DNA of 64,000 nucleotides from Bradyrhizobium betae. Lineage in GTDB: Bacteria; Pseudomonadota; Alphaproteobacteria; Rhizobiales; Xanthobacteraceae. Below, piece after piece: positions 57,559 through 64,000 of the stretch. The stretch is taken from positions 3,788,501 to 3,852,500 of the forward strand of contig NZ_CP044543.1 in NCBI RefSeq assembly GCF_008932115.1. Reading direction: 5' to 3'. How positions within the stretch are numbered: the first letter of the stretch is position 1; each line of letters starts with the position of its first letter. The notes under the pieces were generated by a model, which was given only the letters and a program-made list of their open reading frames with translations, did no database searches and was not told the origin of the DNA. The position numbers and the translations under genes are program-made.

Positions 57559-58104
57559 TCATCGTGTTGGCGCGCGCCATTCGAAACGGCCGCTGCCGTC
57601 TTCGTCGGTCCACACCGGCATCGCGCGGCCGATGATCGTGCCCGTGGGAAGCGGACCGAAGTAGCGGCCGTCGAGGCTGTCCTCGACGGACCAGTTCATG
57701 AGGAAGATTTCGCCCGCCGCGATACGGCGGCAGCCCTGCCAGATCGGCAGTTCGCGACCGAGCCGGTCGCGCGCCAGCGCGTCTCCCATCGGCACGCCGT
57801 CGACGCTGACCTGCGCGCCGGCGCGGCAAACCCGTTGTCCGGGAAGGCCGGCGACGCGCTTCAGGAGTGGCACGCCGCGGGGCAGATAGCCACGCCCGGC
57901 GAGGAAGGACGCGAGCGGTTCCGGGGCGTCCACGGCCACGAGGTCCGTGACCTCAAGACGGGGCGAGCGCTCGATCGCATAGAGCCCGATCGGCGTGCTG
58001 CCGGAGGCATTCCAGATCAGCCTCGGCGTGATCGGCAGCACCGACAGCCCGCCGATCAACATAACGGTCAGACCCGTTGTCATGACATAGCCGAGACGGG
58101 TCAT
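57559..58104 (-). CDS. traF: Conjugation signal peptidase TraF (S26 family)
   Basis: 181 residues from the ATG at 58104. One N-terminal membrane helix (GLTVMLIGGLSVLPIT), catalytic Ser in NASGSTPIGLYAIE and Lys in PLLKRVAGLPGQRV, as in S26 peptidases of the TraF type. TraF of IncP elements processes and cyclises the TrbC pilin; trbC is present at 45587. Its start overlaps the DUF2840 stop. Confidence 0.88.
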   Translation of the reverse strand: MTRLGYVMTTGLTVMLIGGLSVLPITPRLIWNASGSTPIGLYAIERSPRLEVTDLVAVDAPEPLASFLAGRGYLPRGVPLLKRVAGLPGQRVCRAGAQVSVDGVPMGDALARDRLGRELPIWQGCRRIAAGEIFLMNWSVEDSLDGRYFGPLPTGTIIGRAMPVWTDEDGSGRFEWRAPTR

Positions 58105-58622
58105 GGTGCGACGCTCCGGCGCAGGCGGAACGCCAGGTGGCGCGCGGACGTATAGGTCCGCGGCTCCAAACCGGCGGCCAGCCGGTTGTGGACATGTCGC
58201 CAGTAATCCGGCGCGGCGTCGGCGGGATCGAGGCCGCGGTGCTCGACGGCGTCGATGGTCTGCAGCACGCGCTCGACCTTTGGCCATCCATCCACCGTCA
58301 GCAGGATGTCCGCGCCAGGACGCACCGATGGCAGCGTCTGAAAGGCCTCGGCGTGCTCCACCGCGCGCCCAATGGCGATGTTGGAGAGGATCGTGCCGAA
58401 GTCGTTGGCCGCCCACCGGACCAAGGCAAACGTGCTTCCGGGTGGGAAGCTGACGACCCGTCGGCGGCGATCGAGAATCTGTTCACGCGCCTGCCGGCCG
58501 AACCGGATCCAGTCCTCCTGCCGCTTCTCGAGCCAGGTCAGCTCGACGTGGGTGAGCGGGTCGGATGCGGCGTCGGCGGAGCTCTTGTCGCGCCTCGCGG
58601 GGCTGGCGTCGGGGGCGATCAT
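58101..58622 (-). CDS. DUF2840 family protein
   Basis: 173 residues with the DUF2840 pattern (THVELTWLEKRQEDWIRFG, FALVRWAANDFGT, GGDILLTVDGWPKV-like core). It is always seen next to traF and parA in this element class. Function unknown; cytoplasmic, no membrane segments. Four-base overlaps with both neighbours. Confidence 0.85.
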   Translation of the reverse strand: MIAPDASPARRDKSSADAASDPLTHVELTWLEKRQEDWIRFGRQAREQILDRRRRVVSFPPGSTFALVRWAANDFGTILSNIAIGRAVEHAEAFQTLPSVRPGADILLTVDGWPKVERVLQTIDAVEHRGLDPADAAPDYWRHVHNRLAAGLEPRTYTSARHLAFRLRRSVAP

Positions 58623-58876
58623 TGATCACCTCCTTGGTTCTCGGGATACTCACGCGCGAGCAGCGCGCGCAGCATGTCGGCGACGGTTTGCGCACGCTGG
58701 AACGCGGCGATCTTGATCCGTCCGCGCAGCTCCGGCGTGACGTCGATGGTTAGCCGGGCCGTGAAGGCGGCGGCATCGCCGCTTCGCGGCCGTTGCGGGT
58801 CGCAGGCCTTGATCCAGCTGTCCGGATCAGCGGGACGCTTGGCGAAGGCACGCTTCGACGACCGCTCGGTCACCAT
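58619..58876 (-). CDS. Small ribbon-helix-helix-like partition partner
   Basis: 85 residues. The C-terminal half (AFTARLTIDVTPELRGRIKIAAFQRAQTVADMLRALLARE) is a ribbon-helix-helix fold as in small partition/ParG-type proteins. It overlaps parA by seven bases, consistent with a parA-partner DNA-binding protein. Confidence 0.75.
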   Translation of the reverse strand: MVTERSSKRAFAKRPADPDSWIKACDPQRPRSGDAAAFTARLTIDVTPELRGRIKIAAFQRAQTVADMLRALLAREYPENQGGDQ

Positions 58877-59508
58877 GTGATCCTCCCGATTTCGGCGCAG
58901 AGGGCGGTGATCTCGCGCGCCGCTCGGCTTTGCCCGTCGACCTCCGAGACGAGCCGTCCGGATTGAGCGGTGTCGGCGAAGGCGACGCGCTGGCCGATGG
59001 TGGAAGCCAGCAGCGGCGGATCGTGGTCGGCGAGCGTCTCGGCGGTGTCGCGGGCGATGACGGTGCGCGCGGCGCAGCGGTTGAGCACGAAGCGTGCGGC
59101 GAGCTGCGGGCGGTAGATGCGCGCCTCGCCGAGCAGCGACAGCATCTCGGCGGACGCCCAGCCGTCGAACGGCGATGGTTGCACCGGGATCAGGATCAGA
59201 TCGGCGGCGAGCAAGGCCGATCGCATCAGCCCGGCGACGCGCGGCGGGCCGTCGATGACGATGTGATCGGCGTCCTGCGCCAGCTCGGGCGCTTCACGGT
59301 GGAGCGTGTCTCGCGCCAGGCCGACGACGCCGAACAGGCGCGGCAAGCGCTCACGGGCGCGCTGCTGCGACCAATCGAGCGCGGAGCCTTGCGGGTCAGC
59401 GTCAATCAGGGTGACGCGCCGACCCTGGCGCGCCCACTCGCCGGCGAGATGCAGAGCGAGCGTTGTCTTGCCCACGCCGCCCTTCTGATTGAGGAGCGCG
59501 ACGATCAT
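58870..59508 (-). CDS. parA: ParA-family partition ATPase
   Basis: 212 residues with the deviant Walker A KGGVGKTT (9-16), Walker A' region DADPQGSALDW and Walker B HIVIDGPPRVAGL. Small ParA-type ATPases segregate low-copy DNA. On an ICE this supports maintenance of the excised circle. The iterons lie just upstream (59651-59713). Confidence 0.9.
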   Translation of the reverse strand: MIVALLNQKGGVGKTTLALHLAGEWARQGRRVTLIDADPQGSALDWSQQRARERLPRLFGVVGLARDTLHREAPELAQDADHIVIDGPPRVAGLMRSALLAADLILIPVQPSPFDGWASAEMLSLLGEARIYRPQLAARFVLNRCAARTVIARDTAETLADHDPPLLASTIGQRVAFADTAQSGRLVSEVDGQSRAAREITALCAEIGRITW

Positions 59509-59650
59509 GACGCGCCCCGGAGCAGGGCCTGCCGGTTATCCGCAGGCGTGCAAAACCGCGGTCGCGTTAGAAAGATTCCGAAGGAATCTAGGTTAGATAA
59601 GTTACGGGGGCCGCAAGCTACTGAACCGAAGACTGGAATCGACGATTCCG

Positions 59651-59713
59651 GTCCCCGATAGCACGAGGATCGGGTCCCCGATGGCACGATAGGGGCGGTC
59701 CCCAATAGCACGA
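59651..59713. repeat. Three iterons between repA and parA (candidate replication origin)
   Basis: Direct repeats GTCCCCRATRGCACGA at 59651-59666, 59674-59689 and 59698-59713, spaced 23-24 bases apart, about two helix turns. The first two differ at one base, the third at one other. Position between the repA stop and parA fits Rep-binding iterons of an origin; they could also control parA. Confidence 0.7.
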
Positions 59714-59719
59714 GACGAT

Positions 59720-60604
59720 TCACAGCTTATCCCCAAGGCGCGTTGTCGGCCGACGGTGGCGCCGCGGCATCCCGAGCGCGTCGGGATCGGTTGCGACGAA
59801 GGACAGGATTTCGGGGCCGTCGGCGCACGGCTCGATGCGTAGGCGATAGCCGGGCAGCGGCTGACGGCGGACGATGTCGCGCAGGTCGTAGGCGAAGTGC
59901 TTGAGCGGCGAGAGGCTGCCCGACTTGGCGTGGAGGTGCGCGAAGTCGAAGCTCCAGCCGTGTTCCTGGCGGCCGCCATGCTTGCGGACGAGCCTGTAGA
60001 GCCAGCGCTCAAGGCCTCCGGTGAGGCCGAAATAGGCGCGGTCGATGGTCAGCACGAGCGCGTCGTCGAGCACCGCGGCGTAGAACCAGTCGGGCACGAT
60101 CAGTTCGAGGCCGAGGGGCCGCCCGCGCGCGTCGGCCTTCTCCTTCCACTCGTTGATCCAGGAGAAGCGGTGCATCCGCCGCTCGCTGGGCTGGCGGATC
60201 GAAGTTGCGATCGTGGTCGACTGCAGCCGGTCGAGGGCCGCCTTCAGCCGGTCATAGTCGCGCAGAGACACGCCGCGACCGATGAAGTTCAAGATCCCGT
60301 AGGGCGTCGTGCCCATCAGCCGTGACGGCCGCAAGCCGGTGTCGCGCGCCTCGACGATCTGGCTCGCGGCCCAGATCAGCACGTCGGCGTCCCAGATGGT
60401 TGCCATGCCGTGCTCCGGCACGGCTTCGACCCGGATGACAACGGGGCCCGCCTTGAAGTTGATCGGCGCCAGGCGCTTCGACTTGGCGAGCGAGAAGAAC
60501 GGATAGGCCATGAGGTCTTGGGTATCCCTGGGTGCGAGGTCGCCGGGCAGCGCCCGGAAGAGATCGAGCTGCTCGCGTTCGTGGCGTGGACGAGGCGGCG
60601 ACAT
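59720..60604 (-). CDS. repA: Replication initiator protein A
   Basis: 294 residues of the RepA (plasmid replication initiator) family: DTQDLMAYPFFSLAKSKRLAPINF, TTPYGILNFIGRGVSLRDYDRLKAALDRLQSTTIATSI, LGLELIVPDWFYAAVL, GGLERWLYRLVRKHGG. It would bind the adjacent iterons. Presence on an ICE suggests autonomous replication after excision, or an origin as an integrated plasmid. Confidence 0.9.
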   Translation of the reverse strand: MSPPRPRHEREQLDLFRALPGDLAPRDTQDLMAYPFFSLAKSKRLAPINFKAGPVVIRVEAVPEHGMATIWDADVLIWAASQIVEARDTGLRPSRLMGTTPYGILNFIGRGVSLRDYDRLKAALDRLQSTTIATSIRQPSERRMHRFSWINEWKEKADARGRPLGLELIVPDWFYAAVLDDALVLTIDRAYFGLTGGLERWLYRLVRKHGGRQEHGWSFDFAHLHAKSGSLSPLKHFAYDLRDIVRRQPLPGYRLRIEPCADGPEILSFVATDPDALGMPRRHRRPTTRLGDKL

Positions 60605-60615
60605 CCGGGGATGTT

Positions 60616-60897
60616 TCAGCGGGCCTGACGACTGGCGCGGACCAACGCCGCGGGTTCATGGCGCTTGGCGGGGAGGACGCTCCCGCGCGGGTCGGACGTG
60701 GAGGTGACGGCGCCGCGATCGGCCCAGGCCTGCAGGTCGTCGACCGCGTAAACGACACGGCCGCCGAGCTTGCGGTAGGCGGGGCCGGTGCCGTAGGTCC
60801 GGTGCTTTTCCAGGGTGCGGCCGGACAGACCGAGAAATCGCGCGGCTTCGGGTGTGCGGAGATAGCGCGGCGGCAAGCCGGCTGCGTTGGCGGACAT
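60616..60897 (-). CDS. AlpA-like helix-turn-helix protein
   Basis: 93 residues with a MerR/AlpA-type HTH: PRYLRTPEAARFLGLSGRTLEKHRTYGTGPAYRKLGGRVVYAVDDLQAW. It starts the repA-parA operon, 11 bases from repA. In related elements such proteins regulate replication or excision genes. Confidence 0.85.
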   Translation of the reverse strand: MSANAAGLPPRYLRTPEAARFLGLSGRTLEKHRTYGTGPAYRKLGGRVVYAVDDLQAWADRGAVTSTSDPRGSVLPAKRHEPAALVRASRQAR

Positions 60898-61031
60898 GAT
60901 CGAGCCTCCGGGTCGTTCGTTGAGGCCGCTGGCGAGCAGCGGCGAGCGAAGGCCACGGTGGCGAAGAGTTGTCGCGCGGGGGGATGGCGAAGATGGGTGG
61001 GCTTAAATCGCACCCCTTTTGGTGCGCAGCC

Positions 61032-61803
61032 TCAGGTACGGCGTCGGCTGCGCAGCAGCTTGCGATAGCCGCCGGCGATCAGCGCGGCGCCGTCCTTGAC
61101 GAGGTCGATGGTGCTATCTCGGAGGGCGGAGGTCTTCCATGCGGCCGCGCCGACCCGCGACGCACCGTAGATCGCGGCGGCGATCTCGCGATAACTTGCG
61201 CCGTTCATGTGCCCGTCAACCGCTTGCAGCATATAACGCAGCCGGCGTCGCTGCTGGGCGGTGAGGCGGCCGTCCGGCGGCACGGACCGTTTGTTGAGGG
61301 CGCGCCAGAGTCGCGTCACAGCTTCGATCCGGTCGAGGCCGTCCGCGCCGAGGGGGACGAGCGCCGCGAGGGGCTGGGTGGGAAGGGCAGCGTCGACAAG
61401 AAGGAGGCGGACGGCTTTCGGTCCGCGTCCGTAAACCAAGCTGAGCCCGTCGACGCCTGCATGGAAGTCGCCTAGCTCGCGGCCAGAAAGCGATCCTCCA
61501 TCCAAACCCGGGATCGGTGGAACCGTTGTGACAATGACGCTGCCTGGATCAATCTCCGGCGCCCAGAACACCGTCGTCTCTGTGGCATTGAGGATCGGTG
61601 GGACGGGGAAATCGCAACCCCCATCGCAGGCGCACTCCCTCGGTGATGATCTGCAGGTCGGGGGCGGGCCGCTCGGTGTCAGCGTAATCGCGTTGATAAT
61701 CGCGGTTGCGGCGCAGACATTCCCAGGCGAGGTCCGGGGCAATGAGTTGGTCGAGGAAATCGTAGCCGGGTGAAGTGCGCCACCCGGACGTGTCGGGCGT
61801 CAT
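61032..61803 (-). pseudogene. DUF6499/DUF2285 regulator, frameshifted
   Basis: The 5' part (61803 to about 61610) encodes a DUF6499-type N-terminus (TSGWRTSPGYDFLDQLIAPDLAWECLRRNRDYQRDYA ... RWGLRFP). The rest, in another frame (about 61615 to 61032), encodes VPPILNATETTVFWAPEIDPG and the C-terminal DUF2285 helical domain (LRYMLQAVDGHMNGASYREIAAAIYG). Dropping one C in the TTTCCCCGTCCC stretch near 61608 joins the two. So it is either a one-base frameshift mutation or a sequencing error. The family regulates ICE transfer. Confidence 0.7.
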
Positions 61804-61914
61804 CGGTATCCTCCTGGTCGCACGCGTGCGGGACGGGGAAGAGACGATCCACGGTTGAGCGAGGCGCGGGAAGTCAGCGCGTCGGCAATGGGTGATGCCG
61901 CGGCGGCATCGCGC

Positions 61915-62178
61915 TCAGTGGTGGCCTTCACGGACGAGCTGGCGATAGCCGTGCTCGGTCATCCAGCGCGCGCGCGCCAGGTGGCTGTGGTGAACGCGTT
62001 GGGCTCGTTCGGGCTCGCGGTCCGGATCGATGCCGAACAGCAATGCGACCGCCTCCCGCCAATCGGCCCCATCGGTGTCGGCGTCGAGCAGGCGCAAATA
62101 GAGCTTCACGTGCGTACGGTCGTAGGGTGTCAGCGCCGGGCTCTCCGGCGGCTGGTCAAGAAACTCTTGCTGGGTCAT
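61915..62178 (-). CDS. Small conserved element protein, adjacent to DUF2285 gene
   Basis: 87 residues, soluble and mostly helical (TPYDRTHVKLYLRLLDADTDGADWREAVALLFGID; RARWMTEHGYRQLV). It regularly accompanies DUF2285 genes in this class of element and is often annotated as a DNA-binding domain protein; I cannot confirm DNA binding from the sequence. Confidence 0.65.
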   Translation of the reverse strand: MTQQEFLDQPPESPALTPYDRTHVKLYLRLLDADTDGADWREAVALLFGIDPDREPERAQRVHHSHLARARWMTEHGYRQLVREGHH

Positions 62179-62306
62179 GCGTTCCCCCCGCCGTGATGAG
62201 CGCCGCTGAATCAGCGGTTAACCATATCCACAATTCTGCGACATGCGAGGGGCGATGGGGGGCATCACCCGATGAACGCGCGGCATCACCGCAGGTCCGG
62301 CGCACC

Positions 62307-62555
62307 TCAAGTTGCTGAGCCGATCTTCGCACGGACAAGCATGACTCCTTCACCCTGGTCGGAGGTGAGGAGGACGATGCCGCTTCGTTCCAGGGCCCGA
62401 CGGACCTGATCGCGCGTGCTTTCAAACACCTCGAGACCGTTGACGGATTCGAGGCGTTTGAGCGCGGTCAAAGAAACCTGGGCCTTGTCAGCGAGCGTCT
62501 CCTGGTTCCAACCGAGCAGCGCGCGTGCGGCCCGCGACTGTCGGGCGGTGATCAT
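62307..62555 (-). CDS. XRE-family HTH regulator
   Basis: 82 residues: a compact HTH (AARALLGWNQETLADKAQVSLTALKRLESVNG) with a short C-terminal beta segment (GIVLLTSDQGEGVML). The layout is common in ICE/phage regulators. It is divergent from the XRE gene at 62710, with an operator between. Confidence 0.85.
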   Translation of the reverse strand: MITARQSRAARALLGWNQETLADKAQVSLTALKRLESVNGLEVFESTRDQVRRALERSGIVLLTSDQGEGVMLVRAKIGSAT

Positions 62556-62654
62556 GCATGATCACCTCCCACCGACACGAACGTGCACGCCAGAACTACG
62601 ACTTCTCTATTCGGATCAGGCCGCTAACACGGTCCAATCCCATATCCAATCGTC

Positions 62655-62693
62655 ATTTACATACTATAGTTGATAAACTCAAAGTATGTAAAT
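62655..62693. promoter_or_regulatory. Large nested inverted repeat operator between two XRE genes
   Basis: Perfect 11-bp arms ATTTACATACT (62655-62665) and AGTATGTAAAT (62683-62693) with a 17-base centre that itself contains TTGA-taaac-TCAA. It lies 17 bases upstream of the ATG at 62710 in AT-rich DNA, so it probably overlaps the promoter and binds the XRE protein(s) as dimers. Confidence 0.65.
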
Positions 62694-62709
62694 CACGATC
62701 CTCCTGCGC

Positions 62710-62928
62710 ATGGATATGCGCAAATTGGTCGGCCGGAACTTCGCCCGTCTGCGTCGGGAGAAGGGCCTGACCCAGGAGGAGGTCGAAGCGCGTTCTGGGT
62801 TCAGTCAACAATACCTCAGCAGTCTGGAGCGCGGGCGGCGCAATCCGACCGTGATCACCCTTTTCGAGCTGGCCCAAGCCCTGGGCGTCAGCCATATCGA
62901 GCTCGTCCAACCGGACGGCGAAGGCTGA
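62710..62928 (+). CDS. XRE-family HTH regulator
   Basis: 72 residues, a stand-alone HTH_XRE domain: VGRNFARLRREKGLTQEEVEARSGFSQQYLSSLERGRRNPTVITLFELAQALG. It is typical of controller proteins of mobile elements. Start may be the ATG at 62710 or 62716. The inverted repeat just upstream is a likely autoregulatory operator. Confidence 0.88.
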   Translation: MDMRKLVGRNFARLRREKGLTQEEVEARSGFSQQYLSSLERGRRNPTVITLFELAQALGVSHIELVQPDGEG

Positions 62929-63131
62929 TAGGCATACCCGTGAGGATCATGCTTCTCTTCGTGGTCGGCACAAAGCCGCCACAGGATGGGGTCAGAGGAG
63001 CGGCGGAACAATCTAAAATGCGGCATCGCGTTGGTAGGACCGACGCGGCCAAGTCGTATTTGCGAACTCGCCGTCCCTCGTCCCCTCGCGGGGAGCCCTT
63101 CGCACCCGGCCTGCGCCCGGCGCGAGATCGT

Positions 63132-64000
63132 TCAGGCCGTAGCCGCCGCAGGCGGCGTGCCCCAGTCGAACTCCGTACCATCGACCCACATGCGATGTAG
63201 GACGACACCAATGCGGCGCGCGAGGGCGACGATTGCTTTCTTGTGCCCGCGGCGCCGCGAGACGTGAGCGGCCCACGCCTTGAGCGCAGACCAGCGTTTG
63301 ACGCGCGTGAGGAGAACCTGTGCTGCCTCGTAGAGCGCGCTTCGCATCATGGCATCGCCCCACTTGGAGATGCGACCGGTGCGGTCAACTTCACCCGATT
63401 GGTACTTTCGTGGCGTTAGGCCGAAATGCGCGCCCACGTCTCGCGATCGAGTGAATCGTGCTGGCACGTCGACAGTGGCGCGGAAGGTCAGTGCGACCAC
63501 CGGGCCGACGCCGGGAACGGTCATGAGACGGCGCGAGAGTGCATCATCACGTGCAAGCCGGACCAACAGATTATCCAAGCGGCCGAACTCCTCGCGAAGA
63601 ACCCGACGTGCATTGAGCAACGGATCGGCGATGACATGCAGATCGCTCTCGCTGAGCAATTCGCGGACTCGCGATTCGAACTCGCGTGCTGTGACCTTGC
63701 CGAGATGGTAGCCGAAGTTGCGGATGAGACCCCGGATCTCGTTCTCGACATCCTGGAGCTTGTTTCTCAGCAACTGGCGCGCCGTCAGGATTGTGCGTAG
63801 CCGCTGGCTGGTCGGCGTCTTGACGTGCACCGGCTTGAATAGACCGACGCGCATCATTTGGGCGATGCCGCGGGCGTCGTGACGATCGGTCTTATTGAGC
63901 TGTGCGGAGAGCGCCGCCTTCATATGACGGGTCTCGACGCAAACAACGGGAAGTCCCGCTGCCGCCAATCCCGCAAACAGATGCTGCGAGAGCATTCCGG
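63132..64000 (-). CDS. IS110-family transposase (different from the 13.8-kb one), partial
   Basis: The frame runs off the right end; ~289 C-terminal residues are present. The DEDD remainder (E in VVCVETRHM, DRHDARGIAQMM), a coiled coil, and the Tnp domain (MTVPGVGPVVALTFRATVD; HFGLTPRKYQSGEVDRTGRISKWGD with the nucleophile Ser region) are intact. It is a different subgroup from the element at 13661, inserted into or beside the island regulators. Confidence 0.9.
   Translation of the reverse strand, partial: GMLSQHLFAGLAAAGLPVVCVETRHMKAALSAQLNKTDRHDARGIAQMMRVGLFKPVHVKTPTSQRLRTILTARQLLRNKLQDVENEIRGLIRNFGYHLGKVTAREFESRVRELLSESDLHVIADPLLNARRVLREEFGRLDNLLVRLARDDALSRRLMTVPGVGPVVALTFRATVDVPARFTRSRDVGAHFGLTPRKYQSGEVDRTGRISKWGDAMMRSALYEAAQVLLTRVKRWSALKAWAAHVSRRRGHKKAIVALARRIGVVLHRMWVDGTEFDWGTPPAAATA

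Overview
The window reads as an alphaproteobacterial chromosome segment, most likely Bradyrhizobium or a close relative. The reasons are high GC, composite palindromic REP-type repeats between genes, Tad-type pilus genes, an Omp25/31-plus-OprB porin, and a Rhizobiales-type trb conjugation cluster. Two parts are visible: ordinary chromosome (about 1-16.9 kb) and a large integrative/conjugative-element-like island (about 17.1 kb to the end). No tRNA, rRNA or CRISPR array was seen.

Chromosomal part. The end of a glutamate-synthase-family FMN enzyme, a PilZ protein and a CNNM/CorC-type membrane protein come first. Next are three TadE/TadG-like pilus genes (2606-5254), a large porin, a small exported protein and a creatininase-family amidohydrolase. 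Divergent from the last is an NMT1/THI5-type ABC importer operon (binding protein, ATPase, permease) followed without gaps by a D-2-hydroxyacid dehydrogenase and a two-domain Inh-type protease inhibitor. An IS110-family element (13661-14792) sits inside a REP pair. Its 180-nt non-coding left end has guide-like segments matching both its target and its own termini, as expected of a bridge RNA. A lysozyme-like peptidoglycan-binding protein and a glycine-zipper protein close this part.

Island, cargo half (17.1-37.2 kb). The left edge is marked by a truncated radC. Then come an excisionase-like HTH gene, a TerC-family membrane protein, a decayed zf-TFIIB gene and a terB gene split by an IS5-family element. 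Two metabolic operons follow. One is ilvD-pyrC-DUF6671-folC. The other, divergent from a LysR regulator, is dabB-dabA-cysD-DUF6671-small ORF: a DabAB-type bicarbonate-uptake pair coupled by ATGA overlap to a CysD without CysN. A zinc-ribbon DUF6671 protein occurs in both operons, which makes them candidates for one linked but undescribed stress or metabolic module.

Island, transfer half (36.2-64 kb, almost all on the minus strand). A LysR regulator and DUF2274 precede trbI-G-F-L-K-J-E-D-C-B, the mating-pair type IV secretion system. Then come cargo (GNAT, methyltransferase, ArsR with two SRPBCC proteins, a P-loop kinase), an RHH gene and the coupling protein traG, a VOC protein, and a DUF3363 relaxase. 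Upstream of the relaxase lies an oriT-like region with an IncP-type TATCCTG nick motif and three direct repeats. Lytic transglycosylase, DUF736, traF peptidase, DUF2840, a small RHH, parA, three iterons, repA, an AlpA-like gene, a frameshifted DUF2285 regulator and two XRE regulators follow. A partial, different IS110-family transposase runs off the right end. No integrase is in the window.
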